In this document: piece after piece, positions 8,198 through 15,655 of the stretch
How the letters are laid out: every line of letters begins with the position of its first letter
Position numbering within the stretch: the first letter of the stretch is position 1
Source of the DNA: Candidatus Segatella mututuai
GTDB lineage: Bacteria > Bacteroidota > Bacteroidia > Bacteroidales > Bacteroidaceae
NCBI GenBank assembly: GCA_002439605.1
Contig: DJOI01000024.1
Coordinates: forward strand, 28,853-66,706
DNA length: 37,854 bases
Direction: 5' to 3'
Notes under the pieces: generated by a model
The model's input: only the letters and a program-made list of their open reading frames with translations
Database searches by the model: none
What the model was told of the DNA's origin: nothing
Program-made: the position numbers and the translations under genes

Positions 8198-8476
8198 ATG
8201 ATAGCAAACGAAAATCAAAAGCAGTTGAAAAAGGTGACTTACCAAACCCATGGTACTTGTTCTAAGTTCATTTGCATTAGTGTCGATGAGGACGGAGTGG
8301 TAAGAGATGCTCAGTTCATCGGTGGATGCGATGGCAATACCAAAGGAGTCTGTTCCTTGATTCGAGATATGAAAGCCAAGGAGGTGATTGCTCGATTGAA
8401 AGGTATCAAGTGTGGTAATAAACCAACAAGTTGCCCAGACCAGTTGGCAACAGCTTTGGAACAAATGGGGTATTAA
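8198..8476 (+). CDS. Small TSCPD-domain protein (TIGR03905 family)
   Basis: A 92-residue cytosolic protein with HGTCSKFICISVDEDGVV, FIGGCDGNTKGV and the C-terminal motif TSCPDQLATAL. This TSCPD domain also occurs at the end of B12-dependent ribonucleotide reductases. Stand-alone members are of unknown function. Five cysteines (in GTCSK, GGCDG, GVCSL, IKCGN and TSCPD) suggest metal binding, but that is inference. The ATG at 8198 is chosen because GGGAGG lies seven bases before it (8185-8190), and any earlier start would lie inside the upstream terminator hairpin. A terminator follows the gene. Confidence 0.85.
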   Translation: MIANENQKQLKKVTYQTHGTCSKFICISVDEDGVVRDAQFIGGCDGNTKGVCSLIRDMKAKEVIARLKGIKCGNKPTSCPDQLATALEQMGY

Positions 8477-8501
8477 ACTCTCGGCTTATAGGATTCATGT
8501 G

Positions 8502-8546
8502 AAACGTCATATAGGAAAAGCTCATCTATATGGCGTTTTATTTTTG
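8502..8546 (+). terminator. Rho-independent terminator after the TSCPD gene
   Basis: AAACGTCATATAG (8502-8514) pairs with CTATATGGCGTTT (8526-8538) with one G-T pair over 13 positions. An 11-base loop separates the arms and TATTTTT follows. Confidence 0.85.
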
Positions 8547-8608
8547 TATAGCCTTGGAATTTTTCTTTCAGGACTTTTTTTAATTGTCTTCGCAAGGTGA
8601 AGAAATCT

Positions 8609-8650
8609 CCGTTCCGAAACACGGAACGGAAGATTCCAAGACACGGAACG
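8609..8650. repeat. GGAACG hairpin repeat
   Basis: CCGTTCCG, loop AAACA, CGGAACGG forms a perfect 8-bp stem at 8609-8629. The word CACGGAACG recurs at 8642-8650. No U-tract follows, so it is more like an intergenic palindromic repeat than a terminator. Confidence 0.6.
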
Positions 8651-8731
8651 AAAAATTCTTAAGGAATTAAAGCCAACCTGCCATCCTGTCGCAAAGTTTT
8701 TAAAGACTGGTTGATAGAGTAGACATAGCCC

Positions 8732-8803
8732 AGTGACTTACATGGGCATCGCCAATGACTTGCAGAGCCTAACCTGTGACTTGCTGAGTTTCGGCAGTGA
8801 CTA
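8732..8803. repeat. Tandem 21-22-bp imperfect repeats
   Basis: Units start at 8732, 8754, 8775 and 8796 (the last partial). Each begins with a version of NGTGACTTGCNG. The array runs into the stop codon (8803-8801) of the minus-strand lipoprotein gene. Confidence 0.65.
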
Positions 8804-9184
8804 ATACTTGAATGTATCGTCCAACAATACTTTCTTGGGGTTGGAAGCCGATCGATAGATGAAGCGGAAGGAGAAGTGGGCATCCTTGTAATTCTTGATA
8901 CCGGGGTTGTTGTCGAGTGATTGTTTCTGCAGGTCGTGTAGCTTGCTGCGGTGCAGGGCTATCGCCTCTGCGTTATCTGCCTTGTTACGCAGGGTGAGAT
9001 AATAAATGTAGGTACGTGAGTCCTTGTCAAAAACAGCGCTGTCTGTACGGCTGTCGTTGATGTAAGGAGTAGGACATACTTTCTCTGTATATTCGCGTGC
9101 TTCGCGCACAGCCCTGTCTTCCATGCTCTCTGTGCAAGAGACCAACAATCCGAGTGCTATGATACTATAGATAATCTTTTTCAT
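8801..9184 (-). CDS. Small secreted lipoprotein, unknown function
   Basis: A 127-residue protein starting MKKIIYSIIALGLLVSC. This is a type II signal peptide with lipobox LVSC and lipidated Cys17, so a periplasmic or outer-membrane lipoprotein is expected. The mature part is charged, about 110 residues, and contains YIYYLTLRNK and HFSFRFIYRS; I do not recognise a family. An in-frame ATG at 9196 would add MNRD before the signal peptide. The ATG at 9184 is preferred because it places the two lysines at the N-terminus and AATAGAGAT just upstream. It is a single-gene unit with a consensus promoter. A tandem repeat array abuts its stop codon and no terminator is obvious. Confidence 0.8.
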   Translation of the reverse strand: MKKIIYSIIALGLLVSCTESMEDRAVREAREYTEKVCPTPYINDSRTDSAVFDKDSRTYIYYLTLRNKADNAEAIALHRSKLHDLQKQSLDNNPGIKNYKDAHFSFRFIYRSASNPKKVLLDDTFKY

Positions 9185-9211
9185 ATCTCTATTCATCTAT
9201 TAATTTTGATG

Positions 9212-9242
9212 CAAAGTTACGGTAAAACGCTGATAAAACAAA
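9212..9242 (-). promoter_or_regulatory. Promoter of the lipoprotein gene
   Basis: On the minus strand TTTG (9242-9239), a 19-base gap and TAACTTTG (9219-9212) fit the Bacteroidota consensus exactly. The leader before the ATG at 9184 is about 20 bases. Confidence 0.75.
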
Positions 9243-9307
9243 ATTTAAATTCTGTATTTTTATGATATCTGATAAAAATATGGGATTCATTCTCTATTTT
9301 CTCGGAG

Positions 9308-9400
9308 CGAATGTGGAAACCGTGGGAGCGAGACAGAGATTTTCCAGACCGAATGCGGAATACTTGGGAGTGAAAGATAGAAAAATGCCAGACCGAACGG
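9308..9400. repeat. Diverged tandem duplication, 42-44-bp unit
   Basis: Unit 1 (9308-9349) and unit 2 (9350-9393) share CGAATG(T/C)GGAA, TGGGAG(C/T)GA and CCAGAC. A third copy is cut short at CGAACGG (9394-9400). The units differ by substitutions and by two bases in length, so the array is not coding. Confidence 0.6.
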
Positions 9401-9498
9401 TTCGTTATTTTTTTGTCACGATGGTAGATGATGGCATAGTCCATTGGATTTGCTTGGAACCTTAAAAAAGCGATTTTTGAAAATAATAGACTAAAAAA

Positions 9499-9529
9499 TT
9501 GGTATTCTCCTAAAAATAAGGTAAATTTG
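9499..9529 (+). promoter_or_regulatory. Promoter of lepA
   Basis: TTG at 9499-9501, a 20-base gap and TAAATTTG at 9522-9529. The -7 box contains the upstream in-frame TTG at 9527, so that TTG cannot be the start codon. Confidence 0.7.
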
Positions 9530-9553
9530 CAACCTAAAGAGAGAAAATATTAT

Positions 9554-11347
9554 ATGGAGAATATAAATAACATCAGAAATTTCTGCATTATTGCACATAT
9601 TGACCATGGTAAAAGTACCTTGGCAGACCGTTTGTTGGAAAAAACTAAGACCATCAAAATTACTGAGGGGCAGATGCTTGACGACATGGACCTGGAGCGT
9701 GAGCGTGGCATTACCATCAAGAGCCACGCCATCCAGATGGAGTACAAGGCGAAGGATGGGCAGACTTATATCCTCAACCTCATCGATACTCCAGGACATG
9801 TAGATTTCTCCTATGAAGTTTCTCGTTCTATCGCTGCTTGCGAGGGTGCGCTATTGGTCGTGGATGCAACGCAGGGAGTGCAGGCGCAGACGATTTCCAA
9901 TCTATATATGGCCATCGAGCATGACTTGGAAATCATTCCTGTCATCAACAAGATAGATATGCCTTCGGCCATGCCCGACGAGGTGGAGGATGAGATAGTC
10001 GACCTCATCGGTTGCAAGCATGAGGAAATCCTTCGTGCCTCTGGTAAGACGGGCGAGGGAGTAGAGGATATCTTGGAGGCGGTGGTCAACCGTGTTCCTC
10101 ATCCAGAGGGAGATGACAAGGCACCGTTGCAGGCTTTGATTTTCGACTCCGTATTCAATTCCTTCCGTGGTATTATAGCCTATTTTAAAATAGAAAACGG
10201 TGTCATCCGCAAGGGCGACAAGGTTAAGTTCTTCAATACGGGCATGGAGTATGATGCCGATGAAATAGGTGTTCTCAAGATGGACATGGTGCCTCGTAAT
10301 GAGTTAGGTACTGGTGAGGTAGGCTACATTATCTCTGGCATAAAGGATGCTACGGAAGTGAAGGTGGGTGATACCATTACGCATGTAGCTCGTCCATGCG
10401 AAAAGGCTATCGCTGGATTCCAGGAGGTGAAACCGATGGTTTTTGCCGGTGTTTATCCTATCGACCCAAGTGATTATGAGAACTTGCGCGCTTCGCTCGA
10501 AAAGCTTCAGCTCAATGATGCTTCCTTGACATTCTCGCCAGAGAGCTCGGTGGCGTTGGGCTTTGGCTTTCGTTGCGGCTTCTTGGGCTTGCTACATATG
10601 GAGATTGTTCAGGAACGATTGGATCGTGAGTTCAACATGGATGTCATCACCACTGTGCCCAACGTGTCTTATATGGTATATGACAAGCAGGGTGGGGTGA
10701 AAGAAGTCCACAATCCTTCTGGGCTGCCAGACCCAACGATGATAGACCATATCGAGGAGCCATACATCCGTGCTACCATCATTACTTCTTGCGATTACAT
10801 CGGTCCGATTATGAAACTTTGCTTGGACAAGCGTGGTGAGCTCATCAATCAGGAATACGTGAGTGGTAACCGTGTGGAGCTGCATTTCATGTTGCCTTTG
10901 GGAGAGATTGTCATCGACTTCTATGATAAGTTGAAGAGTATCTCAAAAGGGTATGCTTCCTTCGATTACCATATCGACTGTTTCCGGCCATCAGACTTGG
11001 TGAAGCTCGACATTCTCCTGAATGGTGAGCCAGTAGACGCTCTTTCCACGCTTACCCATAGGGACAATGCCGTGACTTTTGGGCGACGAATGTGTGAGAA
11101 GTTGAAGGACTTGATACCACGCCAGCAGTTTGATATTGCCATTCAGGCAGCCATCGGCGCCAAGATCGTGGCGCGTGAGACTGTCAAACAGGTGCGTAAG
11201 GATGTGACCGCCAAGTGTTATGGTGGTGACGTGAGCCGTAAGCGCAAGTTGCTGGAGAAGCAAAAGAAGGGAAAGAAGCGTATGAAGCAGATTGGCAACG
11301 TGGAAGTTCCACAAAAGGCATTCCTTGCAGTGCTGAAACTCGACTGA
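9554..11347 (+). CDS. lepA: Elongation factor 4 (LepA), ribosome back-translocation GTPase
   Basis: A 597-residue translational GTPase that acts on ribosomes and is thought to promote back-translocation or 30S biogenesis. G1 is AHIDHGKST (14-22), the switch-region ERGITIKS follows, G3 is DTPGHVDF and G4 is NKID. Domain II, an EF-G-like domain and the LepA-specific C-terminal domain follow. The latter has the basic tract KRKLLEKQKKGKKRMKQIG and ends VPQKAFLAVLKLD. All GTPase motifs are intact. Length agrees with the family when ATG 9554 is used. The upstream TTG at 9527 lies in the promoter. The Crp-like regulator starts 56 bases after the stop, with no terminator seen between. Confidence 0.97.
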   Translation: MENINNIRNFCIIAHIDHGKSTLADRLLEKTKTIKITEGQMLDDMDLERERGITIKSHAIQMEYKAKDGQTYILNLIDTPGHVDFSYEVSRSIAACEGALLVVDATQGVQAQTISNLYMAIEHDLEIIPVINKIDMPSAMPDEVEDEIVDLIGCKHEEILRASGKTGEGVEDILEAVVNRVPHPEGDDKAPLQALIFDSVFNSFRGIIAYFKIENGVIRKGDKVKFFNTGMEYDADEIGVLKMDMVPRNELGTGEVGYIISGIKDATEVKVGDTITHVARPCEKAIAGFQEVKPMVFAGVYPIDPSDYENLRASLEKLQLNDASLTFSPESSVALGFGFRCGFLGLLHMEIVQERLDREFNMDVITTVPNVSYMVYDKQGGVKEVHNPSGLPDPTMIDHIEEPYIRATIITSCDYIGPIMKLCLDKRGELINQEYVSGNRVELHFMLPLGEIVIDFYDKLKSISKGYASFDYHIDCFRPSDLVKLDILLNGEPVDALSTLTHRDNAVTFGRRMCEKLKDLIPRQQFDIAIQAAIGAKIVARETVKQVRKDVTAKCYGGDVSRKRKLLEKQKKGKKRMKQIGNVEVPQKAFLAVLKLD

Positions 11348-11403
11348 TGATATCCAGTATAATCAAGCAATTAAGCGACATATAAATCAAGGAGGTTAGA
11401 ATT

Positions 11404-12003
11404 ATGAATGATTTGAGAACCATCACTCCCAAGCGTGACATTGCCAGGGAGTTGGCGCGTAAGTACAGTACGATGACCCACGATGAGCTCGACATCTTGG
11501 AGGGTATCTTGGAGCCGGTAAAATACAGCAAGGGAGAAATGATCCTTGAGGAAGGCGAAGTATGTCGTGGCATCTCTTACATCGAGAAGGGACTCGTGCG
11601 CCAGTTCTACCACAAGAACGGAAGGGAGGTTACTGAGCATTTAGGTGTCGACCATACCATCTTCATGTGTATAGAGAGTCTTTTCAAGGAGGAACCAACG
11701 CATCTTCAGGTTGAGGCCCTCGAGCCAACTTTGGTTTATGTCTTGCCTAAGTCGAAGCTCGAGTCTGCTGCCATTCGTAACGTCAACATCCAGATGTTGT
11801 ATCGTAAGATACTGGAGGAGAGTCTAATCCAGTCGCAGGTTCACGCTGACCTGATGCGTTTCGAGACAGCCCCCAACAAGTACAAGCGTTTGTGTGAACT
11901 GAATCCTCAGGTGGTGTTGCGTGCCCCGTTGACATATATAGCCAGCTATCTGCAGATGACTCCTGAAACATTGTCACGCATCCGTTCGGGGGTTTTGATT
12001 TAA
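11404..12003 (+). CDS. Crp/Fnr-family transcription regulator
   Basis: A 199-residue cytosolic protein with an N-terminal cyclic-nucleotide-binding-like beta-barrel (about 25-125; KGEMILEEGEVCRGISYIEKG) and a C-terminal winged helix-turn-helix (about 160-199). The recognition part is YIASYLQMTPETLSRIRSG. It has none of the clustered cysteines of Fnr iron-sulfur sensors. The ligand is unknown, and many Bacteroidota members of this family do not bind cAMP. The start is well set by AAGGAGG at 11389-11395, nine bases before the ATG, a strong Shine-Dalgarno that is rare in this phylum. It may be read through from lepA. A strong terminator follows. Confidence 0.9.
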   Translation: MNDLRTITPKRDIARELARKYSTMTHDELDILEGILEPVKYSKGEMILEEGEVCRGISYIEKGLVRQFYHKNGREVTEHLGVDHTIFMCIESLFKEEPTHLQVEALEPTLVYVLPKSKLESAAIRNVNIQMLYRKILEESLIQSQVHADLMRFETAPNKYKRLCELNPQVVLRAPLTYIASYLQMTPETLSRIRSGVLI

Positions 12004-12025
12004 AGATTTATAAGACAAAAAGGAC

Positions 12026-12066
12026 AAAAGAGCTTCAGTCGTCACTTTCGGTGCCGAAGCTCTTTT
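12026..12066. terminator. Bidirectional hairpin terminator between the regulator and acyl-CoA ligase genes
   Basis: AAAAGAGCTTC (12026-12036) pairs perfectly with GAAGCTCTTTT (12056-12066), with a small inner CAC-TTTCG-GTG stem. A and T runs on the two sides let it act on both convergent units. Confidence 0.85.
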
Positions 12067-12098
12067 GTGCATGTATTCTTTTTCCGTATACACATATT

Positions 12099-12129
12099 AT
12101 AGGTATATACCTTTTTCGCATATACCTAT
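12099..12129. repeat. Inverted repeat ATAGGTATA/TATACCTAT
   Basis: Perfect 9-bp arms at 12099-12107 and 12121-12129. The right arm contains the stop codon of the acyl-CoA ligase gene (12128-12126). It may stabilise the 3' end of that minus-strand mRNA. Confidence 0.5.
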
Positions 12130-13787
12130 TCTGTATAAAGGAATCGTTTGATGCTTTTCTTGGGAGTTTTTTCGAATTCCTCTTTGTGGATTCTTATTTC
12201 CGATATTTTACTGTAGGCAGGAATCAAGGTGTTGAGCTCCTGGCGGTTCTGCTCCATGATATCCATCAGTTCTTTTTCGCCCAAATTGAAAGTTTGAGCC
12301 TCGTCGTAGTCGGGATGTACCAGGCCTATCAATTTGTCGCCTTTCTGTATCACCACGCTCTCGCTCACGAAAGCCAACGAGTTGAGCTTGTCCTCTATCT
12401 CCTCGGGGTAGATGTTCTGGCCGCTGGCTCCCAAGAGCATGTTCTTGCTGCGTCCCTTGATGAAGACATTGCCGTCGCCATCCATAGTGCCGAGATCGCC
12501 CGTGTGATACCAACCGTCCTTGTCGATGGTGGTGGCTGTCGCTTCCTCGTTCTTATAATAGCCGAGCATCACGTTCGGGCCCTTCGCCAAGATTTCGCCA
12601 GGTACATTCTCTGGGTCGGGGCTGTCTATCTTCACCATCATGTTCTTGGCTGCCTTGCCGCATGAGCCAGGCACGAAGTTCTTGTAATCCTCGTAGCAGA
12701 TGATGGGGGCGCACTCTGTGGCACCATATCCTACGGTATATTTAAATCCTACGCTGTGCAAAAAGCTCTCCACCTCCTGGTTAAAGGCGGCGCCACCGAT
12801 GATGACCTCGTAGAAGTTGCCACCGAAGGCATTGGTCACCTGTTCGCAAATCTTCTCACGTATCTTTTTGCTGATGACTGGCATGTGGAGGAGCATGCGC
12901 ATGCGGTTGTTCTGAATCTTTGGGAAAACCTTCTTGCGGATGATCTTCTCTATAATCAGTGGCACAGCGATGATGACGGCAGGCTTGATGCGTCCGAAAG
13001 CTTCGGCAATGATGGCTGGGCTTGGAATACGTGTGAGGTAGAACACATGGCACCCCTTGATGAACTCGAAGATGAATTCGAATGCCATGCCGTACATGTG
13101 TGCCATCGGCAGAATGCTGATGACAGGGTCGCCAGCCTTGATCTTGTTGCCTAATACGCTTTCGGCAAAGTCGGCATTGCTCCAGAGTGCGCGGTAAGGT
13201 ATCATTACACCTTTCGAGAATCCGGTCGTACCGCTGGTATAATTGATTAGTGCCAGTTCGTCAGGATTCTGCTCGATGTAATATTGCACATGTTCCTTGC
13301 GGAAATACTTGGGAAACTTGATGCCGAACATCTCGTTGAGATGCTCACGGGCATATGTGAGCTTGTCTGTGCGCGAAACTACCAGAGAGTAGTCGGGTAT
13401 GTAGATGATGCCTTCCAGTCCCGGCATCTTGGTCGCATCCACCTGAGTTGCCACTACGTCGCCCACGAAGAGGAGCTTGGCATCGCTATGGTTCACGATG
13501 TTGTGTATCTGGTCTGGCATGAATTCATGTAGGATAGGCACAGCCACAGCACCGTAGGTGAGGGTAGCGAGGAAAGCCACTGCCCAGTTGGCGCTGTTGC
13601 GACCGCAGAGGGCAATCTTGTCACCCTTCACTACGCCAGAGTTCTCGAACATGATGTGGAGCTTCTCTATTTTTCGAGCAACGTCATGAAACTGCAAGGT
13701 GGCTCCCTTGTAGTCCGTAAGTGCATCCATGTCCCAATGGTCAATGATGCTTTTCTGAATGAGTGCGTTAAAGCTTGGTATTTCCAT
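12126..13787 (-). CDS. AMP-forming acyl-CoA ligase (long-chain fatty acid type), copy 2
   Basis: A 553-residue adenylate-forming enzyme. Such enzymes activate fatty or other carboxylic acids with ATP to an acyl-adenylate, then usually to acyl-CoA. The phosphate-binding motif NYTSGTTGFSKGV is followed by GYGATECAP (A5-type), GWYHTGDLG (A7) and FIKGRSKNMLLGASGQNIYP (A8). The C-terminal lysine motif is KTPKKSIKRFLY. All core motifs are intact. The ATG at 13787 (MEIPSFNALI) is chosen because it aligns with the N-terminus of the upstream paralogue; an ATG at 13820 would add 11 residues. It lies 57 bases behind its paralogue on the same strand with no promoter between, so it is the second gene of a two-gene operon. 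The substrate cannot be read from the sequence. Confidence 0.92.
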   Translation of the reverse strand: MEIPSFNALIQKSIIDHWDMDALTDYKGATLQFHDVARKIEKLHIMFENSGVVKGDKIALCGRNSANWAVAFLATLTYGAVAVPILHEFMPDQIHNIVNHSDAKLLFVGDVVATQVDATKMPGLEGIIYIPDYSLVVSRTDKLTYAREHLNEMFGIKFPKYFRKEHVQYYIEQNPDELALINYTSGTTGFSKGVMIPYRALWSNADFAESVLGNKIKAGDPVISILPMAHMYGMAFEFIFEFIKGCHVFYLTRIPSPAIIAEAFGRIKPAVIIAVPLIIEKIIRKKVFPKIQNNRMRMLLHMPVISKKIREKICEQVTNAFGGNFYEVIIGGAAFNQEVESFLHSVGFKYTVGYGATECAPIICYEDYKNFVPGSCGKAAKNMMVKIDSPDPENVPGEILAKGPNVMLGYYKNEEATATTIDKDGWYHTGDLGTMDGDGNVFIKGRSKNMLLGASGQNIYPEEIEDKLNSLAFVSESVVIQKGDKLIGLVHPDYDEAQTFNLGEKELMDIMEQNRQELNTLIPAYSKISEIRIHKEEFEKTPKKSIKRFLYTE

Positions 13788-13844
13788 CTCTGTTTGCTTT
13801 TGCTTATCTATAATGAGCATGCTTTTTCTTTCGTCGATGAAGAA

Positions 13845-15512
13845 CTATACGGCATCCTGATATAGATAACGTTTAATAGATTTCTTTGCAGTCTTCTCGA
13901 ACTCCTTGTCGTGCAATACGACACGGGTAATCTTGGCAAATGTCGGCATCTGTTCGTTGAGGTTCTGACGGTTCTGCTCCATGATGCTTTCCAGGTCTTC
14001 CTTGTTGAATCCAAGGGTGTTTGCCTCGTCCATGTCGGGATGAACCAATGCCACGAGCTTGTTGTCTTTCTGTATGATGATGCTCTCGTTGACCATTGCC
14101 ATCGAGTTGAGTTTATCTTCTATTTCCTCTGGGTATATGTTCTGTCCGTTAGGCCCGAGGAGCATATTCTTGCTGCGTCCCTTCACGAAGAAGTGCCCGT
14201 CTTTGCTGATGGTGGCAAGGTCGCCCGTATGAAACCATCCGTCCTTGTCGATGACGGCATCCGTGGCCTCCTTGTTCTTGTAGTATCCATTCATTACGTT
14301 GATGCCGCGGCAAACAAGCTCGCCAGGCACATGCTCGGGGTTGTCGCTCAATACCTTCACAGCCATGTGCTTCACAGCCACGCCGCAACTTCCCGCCACA
14401 TATTCGTCTTGGTTGGCGAAGGTGATGAATGGAGCGGTCTCGGTCGTACCATATGCCATGGCGATGGGGAAGCCGATGCTGAGGAAGAAGTTCTCTATCT
14501 CCTTGTTGAGCGGTGCGCCACCTACTACGACTTCGTAGGCGTTGCCGCCAAATTCTTTCATGACGAACTCGTATATCTTTTCCTTGATGCGCTTATTGAT
14601 GACAGGCATGTTCATCAGGAGCTTCACCTTGTTGGTCTGGATGAGAGGGAATATCTTCTTTCTCACTATTTTCTCCACTACGAGAGGCACGGCGAAGATG
14701 ATGTCTGGCTTGATTTCCGTGAAAGCCTGTGCGATGAGGGTGGGGCTTGGAAGACGGGTTAGGAAGAAGATATGGTTGCCTTGCGCCATGTTGAAGATGA
14801 CATCTGCCATCAATCCGTACATGTGCGCCATCGGAAGCGATACCAATACGTTGCAGTTCTTTTGGAGTTTAGGTGCGATGGCGGACAGCATATAGTCGAG
14901 GTTGCCCCACAACGCGCGATATGGAAGCATTACACCCTTGGAGAATCCTGTCGTTCCGCTGGTATAGTTGATCATCGCAAGTTCCTCAGGAGCATCAACA
15001 TGATACTTGATATGTTCCGGACGGAAAAATTTGGGATATTTATGGCCGAACATAGCGTTGAGATGCTCTCTTGCGTATGTCAGTTTTTCTGAGCGAGACA
15101 ATACGAGTGAGAAGTCTGGCAGATAGATGACACCTTCCAGAGAAGGCATCTCGTCGGTGTTGATTTCCGTAGCCACGACATCTCCCACGAAGAGCAACTT
15201 GCTCTCGCTATGGTTCACGATGTTGTGTATCTGCTCAGGCTTAAATTCATTCTGTATAGGTACGACCACAGCGCCGTAGGTGACAATGGCCAGGAAGGCT
15301 GCCGCCCATTGGCTGCTGTTTCTACCGCAAACTGCAATCTTGTCGCCCTTCTTCACGTCGCTGTTTTCAAACAGGATGTGGAGCTTCTCTATCTTTCTTG
15401 CTACATCATGATACTGCAAGGTGACACCCTTGTAATCCGTTAGCGCATCCAGATTCCAGTTCTTGATGATGCTCTGCTCAATATACGAGTTGAAACTTGG
15501 TATTGAATTCAT
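13845..15512 (-). CDS. AMP-forming acyl-CoA ligase (long-chain fatty acid type), copy 1
   Basis: A 555-residue paralogue of the downstream gene. About three quarters of the residues match by eye across the first 110 aligned positions. It carries NYTSGTTGFSKGVMLPYRA, AYGTTETAPFI, GWFHTGDLAT, FVKGRSKNMLLGPNGQNIYP and the terminal KTAKKSIKRYLY, so it should be an active adenylate-forming ligase. The acyl pocket region between the two copies differs more (for example ALWGNLDYMLSAIAPKLQKN here against ALWSNADFAESVLGNKIKAG), which suggests different substrates. It is the first gene of the pair, behind a consensus promoter with a leader of about 17 bases. Confidence 0.92.
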   Translation of the reverse strand: MNSIPSFNSYIEQSIIKNWNLDALTDYKGVTLQYHDVARKIEKLHILFENSDVKKGDKIAVCGRNSSQWAAAFLAIVTYGAVVVPIQNEFKPEQIHNIVNHSESKLLFVGDVVATEINTDEMPSLEGVIYLPDFSLVLSRSEKLTYAREHLNAMFGHKYPKFFRPEHIKYHVDAPEELAMINYTSGTTGFSKGVMLPYRALWGNLDYMLSAIAPKLQKNCNVLVSLPMAHMYGLMADVIFNMAQGNHIFFLTRLPSPTLIAQAFTEIKPDIIFAVPLVVEKIVRKKIFPLIQTNKVKLLMNMPVINKRIKEKIYEFVMKEFGGNAYEVVVGGAPLNKEIENFFLSIGFPIAMAYGTTETAPFITFANQDEYVAGSCGVAVKHMAVKVLSDNPEHVPGELVCRGINVMNGYYKNKEATDAVIDKDGWFHTGDLATISKDGHFFVKGRSKNMLLGPNGQNIYPEEIEDKLNSMAMVNESIIIQKDNKLVALVHPDMDEANTLGFNKEDLESIMEQNRQNLNEQMPTFAKITRVVLHDKEFEKTAKKSIKRYLYQDAV

Positions 15513-15535
15513 TGCACAGTTTACAAAAATTTGTG

Positions 15536-15566
15536 CAAAGATACATTAATTTCTGCACACAACAAA
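15536..15566 (-). promoter_or_regulatory. Promoter of the acyl-CoA ligase pair
   Basis: On the minus strand TTTG (15566-15563), a 19-base gap and TATCTTTG (15543-15536). The same area carries TTTGTGCA and TGTGCACA words in opposite orientations that could be an operator, but this is only suggestive. Confidence 0.75.
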
Positions 15567-15615
15567 AAAAAATGTGCACAAAATGAACGAAAGGGTAAAA
15601 AAAGTGAGTTTTCTT

Positions 15616-15647
15616 GCATTATAGCCCAAGAAAGTGGGCTATAATGC
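15616..15647 (-). terminator. Perfect 13-bp hairpin after the LolC/E-like gene
   Basis: GCATTATAGCCCA (15616-15628) and TGGGCTATAATGC (15635-15647) are perfectly complementary around a six-base loop, nine bases beyond the permease stop codon. On the minus strand a run of seven T follows only after about ten bases, so termination may be imperfect. It stands between that unit and the promoter of the acyl-CoA ligase pair. Confidence 0.65.
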
Positions 15648-15655
15648 TGTCGTAA

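Larger units (their letters stand above)
8477..8800. other. Intergenic region with terminator and repeats
   Basis: It contains the terminator of the TSCPD gene (8502-8546), a perfect GC-rich hairpin (8609-8629) with a further CACGGAACG copy at 8642-8650, and an array of 21-22-bp tandem repeats (8732-8803) that reaches the stop codon of the next gene. No plausible gene is present. Confidence 0.7.
9197..9553. other. Divergent intergenic region between the lipoprotein gene and lepA
   Basis: It carries the lipoprotein promoter (9212-9242, minus), a diverged tandem duplication (9308-9400) and the lepA promoter (9499-9529, plus). An open frame spans the repeat but it is not supported as a gene. 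Confidence 0.7.

Noticed and set aside
9262..9465. Open frame of 67 codons upstream of lepA
   Set aside because: It lies across the 42-44-bp duplication, which contains a two-base length difference, and has no family resemblance.
9527..9553. TTG start for lepA
   Set aside because: The TTG is part of the -7 promoter box TAAATTTG and the family begins at the ATG at 9554.
12051..12665. Long plus-strand open frame opposite the acyl-CoA ligase gene
   Set aside because: It is the antisense shadow of a well-supported gene; similar shadows occur at 13911-14762, 22513-23205 and 25666-26217 and arise from codon bias.
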